This document shows, piece by piece, positions 47,006 to 54,605 of a stretch of 64,000 nt of DNA; position 1 is the stretch's first letter, and each line of letters opens with the position of its first letter. Made by a program: the position numbers and the translations under genes. The stretch comes from Spirochaetota bacterium (GTDB taxonomy: Bacteria > Spirochaetota > UBA4802 > UBA5550), in assembly GCA_025457915.1 (NCBI GenBank), contig JALOTL010000015.1, positions 62,001 through 126,000 of the forward strand, given 5' to 3'. A model generated the notes under the pieces. The model ran no database searches. It was given only the letters and a program-made list of their open reading frames with translations, and was not told the origin of the DNA.

Positions 47006-48069
47006 TTTCTCCCGTATTTGTAATAAGCGGAGCACGGCCCTTCGGATGAGACCATACAGGCCCCGACGGGCCTTTCCGGTGTGCAGGCTTTGCCGAAAAG
47101 CGGGCAGTCGTAGGGTATGATAAGGCCCCGGAGAAGCTCTCCGCACCTGCAGCCTGGGTGCTCCCTGGGTTCCGGGGGCGTCACGGGGAACTTCTTCCCT
47201 GCATCAAAAGCCGCGTACTTTTCCCTGACCGCGAGCCCGCTGCCCGGGATCATGCCTATTCCCCTCCATTCGGCGTCGCAGGGCTCGAAAACCGTGAACA
47301 TTACATCCATCGCGTGCCTGTTTCCTTCGCTCCTCACCACCCGCGAATATTCGTTTTTAAGCTCGCATTTCCCCCCGGAAATCAATTCCAAGAGCGCGAG
47401 CACCCCGATTATCAGGTCGTGCGTCTCGAATCCGGCAACGACACAGGGCTTGCCGTAATCCGACGCGATGAACTGCCACGCGGAGGAACCTATTACCGCG
47501 CTGACATGCCCGGGCAGGATGAATCCTTCTATCGCGGTCTCGCCGGAATCCAGCAGCGCCTTAACCGCGGGCACCGTGAGCTTGTTACCCGAAAGAATCG
47601 AAAAATTGCGGATGCCTCTTTTATCCGCCTCGATAAGCGTGGCCGCCTCGGCAGGCGCGGTGGTCTCGAAACCGACGCTGATGAACATGTACTCCCTTCC
47701 GGGATCTTCCCCGGCCGCCCTGATCGCGTCCATCGGCGAATAAACGACCATGACATCCATTCCCTCCGCCTTTTCAGCCGACAGCGAGCTGTAGGACGAA
47801 GGAACCTTCATCATGTCGCCGAACGTGGCAATTACCGGTTTATGGACCCTTCCGATCTCGATTGCCCTGTCCAGGTAATCGTTCGGGGTGACGCACACGG
47901 GGCATCCCGGTCCGTCTATCAGGATGAGTCCGGCTGGAAATATATCCTTGACCCCGCTCCGGAAAAACTCGGTGGTATGGGTCCCGCAGACCTCCATTAT
48001 CCTTGTCTCTCCGTCAAGCTTCAGGCTTTTAAGCCTTCCGGCAAGTTTCTTAAGCAGTTCTTTTTCCAT
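47002..48069 (-). CDS. hypD: Hydrogenase maturation protein HypD
   Basis: HypD holds an iron-sulfur cluster and assembles the Fe(CN)2CO centre with HypC. The 355-residue protein has CGTHTTEFFRSG near 25-36, GPGCPVCVTP near 56, GFETTAPAEA, and the C-terminal cluster motif with HPGCRCGELLRG and later CPLFGKAC and GPCSAYYKYG. All key cysteines are in place. The start ATG follows CGGGA. It is translationally coupled to hypE through a four-base overlap. Confidence 0.95.
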   Translation of the reverse strand: MEKELLKKLAGRLKSLKLDGETRIMEVCGTHTTEFFRSGVKDIFPAGLILIDGPGCPVCVTPNDYLDRAIEIGRVHKPVIATFGDMMKVPSSYSSLSAEKAEGMDVMVVYSPMDAIRAAGEDPGREYMFISVGFETTAPAEAATLIEADKRGIRNFSILSGNKLTVPAVKALLDSGETAIEGFILPGHVSAVIGSSAWQFIASDYGKPCVVAGFETHDLIIGVLALLELISGGKCELKNEYSRVVRSEGNRHAMDVMFTVFEPCDAEWRGIGMIPGSGLAVREKYAAFDAGKKFPVTPPEPREHPGCRCGELLRGLIIPYDCPLFGKACTPERPVGACMVSSEGPCSAYYKYGRK

Positions 48070-48165
48070 AAAAATCCCGTTTATTCCGAGCTGGATTGAA
48101 TACCCCGCAGCGTTCGACTGATTTCACGCCTGAGTCTCTGCAGCGAAAAAGTTTTTGCGAAAAAC

Positions 48166-48236
48166 AAAAATACCCGCCGATGCCGCAGTCGTAGGCCGCT
48201 GCCATAGCAGCAACAGCCTGCTGCGGGGTATTTTTA
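48166..48236. repeat. Imperfect inverted repeat between hypA and hypD
   Basis: AAAAATACCC at 48166-48175 pairs with GGGTATTTTT at 48226-48235, enclosing a GC-rich interior with partial pairing. On either strand it could act as a weak terminator or an mRNA processing or stability hairpin inside the hyp transcript. It overlaps the end of hypA. Confidence 0.5.
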
Positions 48237-48581
48237 TTCAATCTCTATGCTCGACACGGTCAGCTCCCTTCCCGAAAGGAGTTCCATGTTCCCCGACTGG
48301 CATTTTTCGCAGTAAAACTTCCAGGTATCCCTGTCGAAAACCTGCTCATGACCGCATTCCCTGCATTTCACCCTCGCCTCGACCCTTTCAATGTTGAGTT
48401 TGGCGCCGTCGGCTACCGTGTCCTTGCTCAGCATATCGAAATAATTCTGGGCCCAGTCCGGTATGACGTCGGAGAGCACACCTATCCTGAGATTTACCCC
48501 GGTTATTCTTTTAGCATTGTTGTTCCTGGCGTATTCAAGTATGATATCCAGTATGCTGCTCATTATGGAAAGTTCGTGCAA
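48234..48581 (-). CDS. hypA: Hydrogenase nickel incorporation protein HypA
   Basis: HypA delivers nickel to NiFe hydrogenase. The 115-residue protein has the essential MHELSI start (His2 binds nickel) and a zinc-binding CRECG with CEKCQ near 73-95. It is the first hyp gene on this strand, followed by hypD after 165 bases. HypB, which normally partners HypA, and HypF are not encoded in this window. Confidence 0.94.
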   Translation of the reverse strand: MHELSIMSSILDIILEYARNNNAKRITGVNLRIGVLSDVIPDWAQNYFDMLSKDTVADGAKLNIERVEARVKCRECGHEQVFDRDTWKFYCEKCQSGNMELLSGRELTVSSIEIE

Positions 48582-48726
48582 GTTTCGCTACCATTTTCAA
48601 TTTCTTACATACCAGTCGGCCGTTTTCATATGTCAATAATAATTCGGGGGTTATCGTGGTCGCGCCGGCTTCAGGGAATGATTGACTGACTGCTTTACTG
48701 GATACGCGGAACGGGACAGGATCCCG

Positions 48727-49353
48727 TCACGGCTCCTCATCCTTGAGCAGGTCAAGGGCGATCCATGTCTTGTCGTTGCGGTCGTTCTTGAACTTTATCT
48801 TGCCCATTTTTGAAAGTCTGTCGATCACGGAGATTATCCCGTCGGTCGACATGGAAAATTTCTTCTCGAACCTGTCTATGATATTGTCAAGGTCAAGGAC
48901 GCAGTACCTTCCGGACCTGTCCTTCTTCCCGCTGATGAGCATTTCGTTGAGTATCTCGACCATGAACCTATAGCTCCTCTGCCTGTCCTTGAGCACGGGA
49001 ATGGCCTCGGTCGTGATCCTCAGTCTGTCGGAAAGGAACTGTATTACGTTCATGGCGAACTGCCTGTTGGTGTATACGCTGTTTTCAAAATAGTTCCTGT
49101 CCATGCGGATCAGCTCGCAGTCCTCGATGGCTATGGCATTGGCGGACCTGGGCATGGCGTTGATTATGGCCATCTCTCCGATGAACTGTCCCTCGCCGAG
49201 GACCAGGATCTTCTCGTCGGCGTCGCCGATGTCCTTGCTTATCTGCACCCTTCCCCTGTGTATCAGGTAAAGGGAATCGGCCGGATCCCCCTCCTTGAAG
49301 ATGTAGTCCCCCTTTTTGATCCTCATCCCGTAATGCTTGAAAAGCTCGCTCAT
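48727..49353 (-). CDS. Crp/Fnr-type cyclic nucleotide-binding regulator
   Basis: The 208-residue protein has a cNMP-binding fold at about 10-115 with the phosphate-binding pattern GEMAIINAMPRSANAIA, followed by a helix and a small C-terminal domain. The C-terminal part does not show the classical Crp helix-turn-helix motif but looks like a winged-helix. The pattern GExAxxxxxxRSA suggests nucleotide binding, but no cyclase is visible here. GGGAGGGATC precedes the ATG. It may be autonomous or regulate the neighbouring hyp genes; the sequence does not decide this. Confidence 0.82.
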   Translation of the reverse strand: MSELFKHYGMRIKKGDYIFKEGDPADSLYLIHRGRVQISKDIGDADEKILVLGEGQFIGEMAIINAMPRSANAIAIEDCELIRMDRNYFENSVYTNRQFAMNVIQFLSDRLRITTEAIPVLKDRQRSYRFMVEILNEMLISGKKDRSGRYCVLDLDNIIDRFEKKFSMSTDGIISVIDRLSKMGKIKFKNDRNDKTWIALDLLKDEEP

Positions 49354-49398
49354 GATCCCTCCCAGGTGGTCCTCAGTATTTTAGATATTACAGAAAAA

Positions 49399-49740
49399 TC
49401 AAGCCTTAAAAATAAAATAAACCGCGCCTACAAGGCACAGTCCCGCCCAGAGAAAATTCAACTTCAGGGGCTGGTTCATGTAAAGAACGGCAAAGGGCGC
49501 GAAAACCGACAGCGCGATGACCTCCTGTAAAATCTTGAGCTGGGCGAGATTCATCTCAGTATAGCCTATCCTGTTTGCCGGGACCTGGATCAGGTATTCG
49601 AAAAGCGCTATCCCCCAGCTTGCGAAGGCGGCGAAATACCATGTCTTCCCCCCGAGGTTCTTCAGGTGGGAATACCAGGCAAATGTCATGAAAATGTTCG
49701 ACGCGATCAGCAGTATTGATGTTTTAAAAATTACCGGCAT
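49399..49740 (-). CDS. DUF486 family membrane protein
   Basis: The 113-residue protein has four membrane segments and the DUF486 hallmarks MTFAWYSHLKN, WGIALFEYLIQVPANRIGY and the LKILQEVIAL stretch. The family is related to small drug or metabolite transporters, but no substrate has been established. The ATG at 49740 has AGGGG eight bases upstream; a TTG two codons earlier is in frame. It is close to rlmI (17 bases) on the same strand. Confidence 0.9.
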   Translation of the reverse strand: MPVIFKTSILLIASNIFMTFAWYSHLKNLGGKTWYFAAFASWGIALFEYLIQVPANRIGYTEMNLAQLKILQEVIALSVFAPFAVLYMNQPLKLNFLWAGLCLVGAVYFIFKA

Positions 49741-49757
49741 ATGCAAACCCCTGAATT

Positions 49758-50945
49758 TTATTCAACGTAAAGGGCGAGGCCCTTGAGATATTCACCCTCG
49801 GGGTGAAACGCACTCACCGGATGGTCGGAAGACTGGAAAAGCCTTTTTATTATCCTGACGCTCCTTCCCGCCTCAATGGCCGCGGACATCACGGTTGAAT
49901 AGAAAAGGTCCCTGTCAATCACCTGCGAACATGAAAAGGTGAAGATGATCCCTCCCCCGGATATTATCTTCATTGCGCGGCCGTTGACATATTTGTAAGC
50001 CATGACCGCCCTGTGTCTCTGGTCATGCCTCTTCGCAAAGGCCGGCGGATCGAGTATGATGAGGTCGTATCCGGCATCGGCCTCCGAGAGAAACCTCTTG
50101 GCGTCGATCACGAACGACCTGTGGCGGCTTCCGTCGAGCCCGTTCAGGGCGATATTTTTTTCCGCGAGCTCGACCGAACGGGCCGAGCTGTCGACGGAAT
50201 CGACGGCGGAAGCGCCCGATCCCAGCGCGTAAACCGAAAAAGCGCCGGTATAGCAAAAGGCGTTCAGGACCCTTCTGCCGGCCGCGAACCCGGATGAGAT
50301 GAGCCTGTTCTCCCTCTGGTCCAGAAAGAAGCCCGTCTTCTGCCCGCCGGGTATGTCCACCAGGAACCTGAACCCGTTTTCAGAAAACGATGTCTCGGTC
50401 ACTTCGCCATAGAGAAGGCCGTCATGCGATTCGGCCCCGGAGTAGGAAGACATCGACTCGGAGCTCTTGTCGTATACGGACCTTATCCTTCCGGGAAGAA
50501 GCTCCGAGATAATCCCGGAGATCAATTCCCTTGTCCTGTGCATCCCGTGCGAATGGGCCTGTATCACAGCCGTGGACCCGTACACGTCCACCACCAGTCC
50601 GGGCAGTCCGTCGCCCTCCGCGTTTACGAGCCGGAAGGCGTTATCACCGGCGGCTGCCGCGATTCCCAGCCCTTCCCTCATCCGCAGGGCCGACAGTATC
50701 TTCCCCCGCCAGAAATCTCGGTCAGGCATGGCCCTTTCGAAGGACAGGACCTTGGCCGCGATCGATCCTCCCTGGTAGTGGCCGATGGCGAGAAACTCAC
50801 CCCCGCTTGAACGGAGCTCCACGACATCGCCCCGGGATATCCCGTCGTCCATTCTTCCGACGGCCCCGGAAAATATCCACGGGTGGAACCTCCTGCATGG
50901 ATCCTCCCTCCCGGGTCTCAGAGTTATTATTGGCAGCTCTGTCAT
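49758..50945 (-). CDS. rlmI: Class I rRNA methyltransferase RlmI-type
   Basis: The 395-residue protein has an N-terminal PUA RNA-binding domain (start of about 80 residues with HPWIFSGAV) and a C-terminal SAM domain. Motif I is seen in VLNAFCYTGAFSVYA and the catalytic DPPAFAK near 295. RlmI methylates a cytosine of 23S rRNA, C1962 in E. coli. The length is close to that of RlmI at about 396 residues. A role in methylating the homologous base is likely but not proved. Confidence 0.9.
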   Translation of the reverse strand: MTELPIITLRPGREDPCRRFHPWIFSGAVGRMDDGISRGDVVELRSSGGEFLAIGHYQGGSIAAKVLSFERAMPDRDFWRGKILSALRMREGLGIAAAAGDNAFRLVNAEGDGLPGLVVDVYGSTAVIQAHSHGMHRTRELISGIISELLPGRIRSVYDKSSESMSSYSGAESHDGLLYGEVTETSFSENGFRFLVDIPGGQKTGFFLDQRENRLISSGFAAGRRVLNAFCYTGAFSVYALGSGASAVDSVDSSARSVELAEKNIALNGLDGSRHRSFVIDAKRFLSEADAGYDLIILDPPAFAKRHDQRHRAVMAYKYVNGRAMKIISGGGIIFTFSCSQVIDRDLFYSTVMSAAIEAGRSVRIIKRLFQSSDHPVSAFHPEGEYLKGLALYVE

Positions 50946-50973
50946 GGCATGAATCGCGGCTTGATTTGATTGA

Positions 50974-51894
50974 TCACTGTTTTCTGTTTCTAAATTTCCA
51001 CAGCATGAAAAAAACGGCCATGGAAAGAATCGCGAGGCTGAGTATTATCCAGAAGGCAAGGGGATGATCGGTGAGCGGGATCTTTACATTCATGGAAAAT
51101 GCGCTTACCACGAAGGTCGGAACCATTATCGCGATGGTAATTATGTTAAGGGTCTTCATGAGCACGTTTAGATTGTTGCTTACTATGGACACCCTCGCGT
51201 CCATCAGGCCGGCAAGAATGTTGGAATAGATCTCCGCCTGTTTGTAGCACTGGTTGTTTTCTATCAGGATATCCTCGACCAGCTCGGCGCATTCGGTGTT
51301 GAACCCGATTTTCTCTATATTGCTTTTAAGCCTTTCTATCACGTATGAATTCGCGTTTATCGCGTTCAGGTAATAAACCAGGCTTTTTTCCAGGGTAAAA
51401 AGATTGATCAGGTATCTGTTTTCCAGCGACCTGTTGATTTTCTGTTCAAGCGATTCCGATATCATGTTGATGGCCTTCAGGTGCTCCAGGTAATGGAATA
51501 TTATCCGGTACAGGGCCTTTAAAAACACGTCATGCGGCGACTGGACGGCATTAAACACCTTGCCGTCGAAAAGCGATATGTCGTCGGGAAGAACTATCAC
51601 CAGCCTTTCCCTGAAAAGGAAAAAACCTATGGAATTCACCTTGAAAAGGTACTCGTCTTCGCTCGAATAGTTCTTGGGCTTTTTAAAGATCACAGCCAGG
51701 TGTTCCGGTTCAAACTCTATCCTGGAGAGCTCGTCAGGGTCAAGGGCGGAATTAAGGGTGTGCTCATCGAGCAGGAGATCGTTCACAAGGTATTTCTTTT
51801 CGGCATCATCCGGGTTTACATATACCTGGATTTCACCCGGGTCCCCGTCCGATGGTTCGATCCTGCCGCTGATTATTTTGAATAGTTTTTTCAT
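50974..51894 (-). CDS. CorA-like divalent cation transporter with variant GMN motif
   Basis: The 306-residue protein has the CorA design: a soluble N-terminal domain, a long helix, and two C-terminal membrane helices. The loop after the first membrane helix reads AFSMNVKIPL where most CorA proteins have YGMNF, so the glycine is replaced by serine. GMN forms the pore filter, and the variant may alter ion preference. It lies between rlmI and the fadD terminator. The usual substrate is Mg2+, but Co2+ or Zn2+ are options. Confidence 0.87.
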   Translation of the reverse strand: MKKLFKIISGRIEPSDGDPGEIQVYVNPDDAEKKYLVNDLLLDEHTLNSALDPDELSRIEFEPEHLAVIFKKPKNYSSEDEYLFKVNSIGFFLFRERLVIVLPDDISLFDGKVFNAVQSPHDVFLKALYRIIFHYLEHLKAINMISESLEQKINRSLENRYLINLFTLEKSLVYYLNAINANSYVIERLKSNIEKIGFNTECAELVEDILIENNQCYKQAEIYSNILAGLMDARVSIVSNNLNVLMKTLNIITIAIMVPTFVVSAFSMNVKIPLTDHPLAFWIILSLAILSMAVFFMLWKFRNRKQ

Positions 51895-51989
51895 CGGTTA
51901 ACCTGCCGGTCCCCGCAGGGACAGATGAATGATTTTAACATACCCGCTTTTGTCCACAAAAATTTACCCGGTTGAAAATCCATGTCCTG

Positions 51990-52029
51990 AAAAAAAAGAA
52001 GCAATTCCCGATAAGGGAATTGCTTCTTT
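51990..52029 (-). terminator. Rho-independent terminator after fadD
   Basis: A 15-bp perfect stem (51995-52009 with 52015-52029, loop of five) ends on the minus strand in a run of eight T residues. It starts about 20 bases beyond the fadD stop and separates it from corA. Confidence 0.92.
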
Positions 52030-52049
52030 GCAATAGGCTTTTTTTCTGT

Positions 52050-53867
52050 CTATTCGGCATCCGCGGGGTACATCGCCTCTATCTCTTTCTCGTACTTCGC
52101 CTCGATAATCCTTCTCTTTACCTTCTGCGTCGGGGTAAGTTCTCCCGTATCCTGGGTCCACTCTGCATCAAGAAGGGTGAACTTCCTGACCTGCTCAACC
52201 CTGGAATACTGCTTCGTGTATTTCTGTATCTCGGCGTCGATAAGCTTGGAGACCGCATCATTCTTGATGATGTCTTTATTGGTCGCAAGCGTGATCCCCT
52301 GCCTCTTGGCCCACTTCTTCACTTCTTCGAAAGCAGGTATGACGAGGGCGGAGAGATATTTCCTCCTGTCCCCGATAATGGCGACCTGCTCTATGTAAGC
52401 CGATTCCTTGAGGCTGTTCTCTATGTTCTGCGGTGATATGTTCTTTCCGCCGGCTGTAACGATGATGTCTTTTATACGGCCGGTGATGGCGAGAAAACCG
52501 TCCTCGTCTATCCTGCCTATGTCGCCGGTCTTGAAGAAACCGTCTTTAGAAAAGACCTCTTTTGTCGCCTTGGGGTTTTTGTAATACCCCTTCATGACCT
52601 GCGGACCTTTGATGAGCACTTCGCCGTCATCGGCGATTTTCACGATGGTCTGCGGAATATACGGGCCGACCGTGCCGGGCTTGATGAAATCCGGCCTGTT
52701 ATAGTTGGTGATCGGCGTGGTTTCCGTCAGTCCGAATCCCTCGCAGATCTTGAATCCCATTCCTATGAAGAATTCGCAGTCCGAAACGGCGAGCGGGCCG
52801 CCGCCTGAGATCGCATACCTGAGCTTGTCCATGCCGAGCGTGTCTTTCAGCTTGGAAAAAACAAGTTTGTCGGCCAGGTTATATCTGAACTTCAGGCCGC
52901 CGGTCCTTGGAAGATCGCGGCATGCATATGGAAGATTGTCCTTGGCCGCGTTCATGGCGAAGTTGAATATCTTTTTCTTGAGGCCCGGCGCATCCGCAAC
53001 CTTGGACAGTATTCCGGCATGGACCTTTTCATAAATCCTGGGTACGCTGATGATGCAGGTCGGCCTTACCTCCTGAAAATTCTCCATCAGCTTGGAAACG
53101 TCCTCGGCAAAACAAACCTTGGCGCCGATCTCTATCGGAATGTAATAACCGGCCGTCCTTTCCAGCGAGTGCGAAAGGGGAAGAAATGACATGAATACAT
53201 CTTCGCTTGAGAGGTATTTCCCTATGCCGCCGGCCAGCGCGTTTCTCGCGTTCGAGAGAAAGTTATTGTGCGTGAGCATTACGCCCTTCGGATTTCCGGT
53301 CGTACCGGATGTGTAAAGTATAGAGGCAAGATCATCGGATTTAATGCTTTTCATCCTCTTGTCAAAGTTGGCCTTGACCTTGTATGACTCACCTTTCTTG
53401 TACGCCTCTTCCATGGTCAAAACGTTCGGCCTTTTCTTTTTCGGTTCGTCGAATATTATCAGGGTTTTGCACTTGGGGAGCTTGCCCTTGACGGAAAGGA
53501 CCCTGTCGAGATGGGACTCCGTTCCGCAGAAGCAAAGCCTCGATTCCGAGTTATCAAGTATATATCTCGACTCCTCGGCGGAGTTGGTCGCGTAAATCGG
53601 CACGTTCACGGCTCCGATGGATTCGATCGCGAGGTCCGCGACCCACCATTCATACCTGTTCGGAGAAAAAAGGCCTATCTTGTCGCCCTTCTTCACGCCG
53701 ATTGAAAGCATGTAGTAAGCAAGATTATGGACCATTTCATTCATGGTGTTCCATGAAATATCAACCCAGACCCCACCCTTCTTATAAGCGGCGATCGCCT
53801 TGCTGCCGTATTTCGCGGCCTGATTCTGGAACACATGAACCATAGATACTTCTTTGATTTTCGACAT
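52050..53867 (-). CDS. fadD: Long-chain fatty acid-CoA ligase (AMP-forming)
   Basis: FadD-type ligases activate fatty acids to acyl-CoA through an acyl-adenylate. The 605-residue protein has the P-loop LYTSGTTGNPKGV near 185, GFGLTETTP, the TGDIGRIDEDGFL hinge region and the catalytic-lysine C-terminal domain. It looks like the long-chain group (about 600 residues) of spirochaetes and deltaproteobacteria. The ATG at 53867 is spaced five bases from AAGGAGG; an ATG one codon earlier is too close. An upstream promoter, a TetR-type palindrome and a downstream terminator mark it as its own transcription unit. Confidence 0.93.
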   Translation of the reverse strand: MSKIKEVSMVHVFQNQAAKYGSKAIAAYKKGGVWVDISWNTMNEMVHNLAYYMLSIGVKKGDKIGLFSPNRYEWWVADLAIESIGAVNVPIYATNSAEESRYILDNSESRLCFCGTESHLDRVLSVKGKLPKCKTLIIFDEPKKKRPNVLTMEEAYKKGESYKVKANFDKRMKSIKSDDLASILYTSGTTGNPKGVMLTHNNFLSNARNALAGGIGKYLSSEDVFMSFLPLSHSLERTAGYYIPIEIGAKVCFAEDVSKLMENFQEVRPTCIISVPRIYEKVHAGILSKVADAPGLKKKIFNFAMNAAKDNLPYACRDLPRTGGLKFRYNLADKLVFSKLKDTLGMDKLRYAISGGGPLAVSDCEFFIGMGFKICEGFGLTETTPITNYNRPDFIKPGTVGPYIPQTIVKIADDGEVLIKGPQVMKGYYKNPKATKEVFSKDGFFKTGDIGRIDEDGFLAITGRIKDIIVTAGGKNISPQNIENSLKESAYIEQVAIIGDRRKYLSALVIPAFEEVKKWAKRQGITLATNKDIIKNDAVSKLIDAEIQKYTKQYSRVEQVRKFTLLDAEWTQDTGELTPTQKVKRRIIEAKYEKEIEAMYPADAE

Positions 53868-54071
53868 CATTTCCTCCTTGTATTATATGTATGTATCATT
53901 TCAAAAATCCCTTTTGATAAAATAAAAAGCAACGGCATCAAATCCGGGCCTGCAAAAGGCACAAATTCAATCCCGCTCCTGCATCACAGGGATTTATGGT
54001 ATACAAAAAATTATACGCCATGAGCGTACAAAAATGAATACTGTATATGAAAATGTATATATTAGACACTC

Positions 54072-54099
54072 ATTATACCTTCGCTCACTTTGTTGTCAA
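54072..54099 (-). promoter_or_regulatory. Consensus sigma70 promoter upstream of fadD
   Basis: On the minus strand TTGACA (54099-54094) and TATAAT (54077-54072) are both perfect consensus, 16 bases apart. The transcript would have a leader of about 200 bases before fadD. Confidence 0.75.
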
Positions 54100-54150
54100 C
54101 ATATTAATAATTTAAAAAATTCCGGCCGGAATAAAATTCTCGGGAGCCGT

Positions 54151-54168
54151 TATGAATGATCATTCATA
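54151..54168. promoter_or_regulatory. 18-bp palindrome resembling a TetR/FadR-type operator
   Basis: TATGAATGATCATTCATA is a perfect palindrome about 50 bases upstream of the fadD -35. Its TGAATGA and TCATTCA half-sites resemble the TetR-family FadR box described for Bacillus fatty-acid genes. The distance suggests a role upstream of the promoter or in a second promoter. The regulator is not encoded nearby. Confidence 0.55.
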
Positions 54169-54213
54169 CCACCTGTTGTTAATTTTAACCGTTTTTTTTT
54201 AAACATCATACGA

Positions 54214-54293
54214 CATAAGGGAACCCCTAATAATAAAATCAGGATGTTGCCTTGTGGGCACTTTCAATGTTTAAATTAGGGCGGTCACAAAAA
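54214..54293 (-). repeat. Dispersed repeat, copy B
   Basis: Read on the minus strand it matches copy A over about 79 bases with only about ten differences: TTTTTGTGACCGCCC, ACATTGAAAGTGCCC, CATCCTGATTTTATTATTAG and GGTTCCCTTAT. It is oriented oppositely to copy A. Confidence 0.8.
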
Positions 54294-54356
54294 CCAGTTT
54301 TTTCAATACTTGCGCCCTATGGTAGGCACAAAAACGGTAGTTTTTGTGATCACCCA
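54278..54356. repeat. Inverted ends flanking the outer side of repeat copy B
   Basis: GGGCGGTCACAAAAAC at 54278 reappears in inverted form as GTTTTTGTGATCACCC ending at 54356, with only slight mismatch. The terminal word of copy B is therefore duplicated as an inverted repeat enclosing about 45 bases. This looks like the arrangement of a small non-coding mobile element. Confidence 0.55.
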
Positions 54357-54520
54357 TTAGATTTTTTCAGCGGTTTTACAATGAGAAATCTAATTTATAG
54401 AAGTGACCATAATTATTTTGATGGTCCCGGGATTGACGAAAATAATAATCGGGGGCACGGGTGGCATTTGCCATTCATGTCTCATCCATCCGGCGGATCA
54501 TGATCCACAGGGCCCCCGGC

Positions 54521-54555
54521 AAAAAAATATGCCGCGCATATTTTGCGCGGCATAT
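54521..54555 (-). terminator. Rho-independent terminator after the alpha/beta hydrolase gene
   Basis: ATATGCCGCGC and GCGCGGCATAT form an 11-bp stem with a seven-base loop, followed on the minus strand by a run of seven T residues, about 50 bases past the hydrolase stop codon. Confidence 0.85.
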
Positions 54556-54605
54556 CCGGGTAATCGATTCAGCTGTGGTTTGAAAAATAATCAATTAAAA
54601 ACTAT

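Larger units (their letters stand above)
53868..54605. other. Long intergenic region with promoter, palindrome, repeat and terminator
   Basis: These 738 bases between fadD and the hydrolase gene hold no convincing gene. They contain the fadD promoter, an 18-bp palindrome, repeat copy B with a flanking inverted pair, and a terminator. A 40-codon frame at 54380-54502 has no ribosome site. Confidence 0.6.

Noticed and set aside
48050-48241. 63-codon minus-strand frame starting at an ATG overlapping the hypA stop and ending inside hypD
   Set aside because: It runs through the inverted repeat between hypA and hypD, has no separate ribosome site and shows no family resemblance. It is more likely a by-product of the hairpin.
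54380-54502. 40-codon frame beginning ATGAGAAATC
   Set aside because: No ribosome site precedes it and the sequence shows no conserved pattern; it may be chance.
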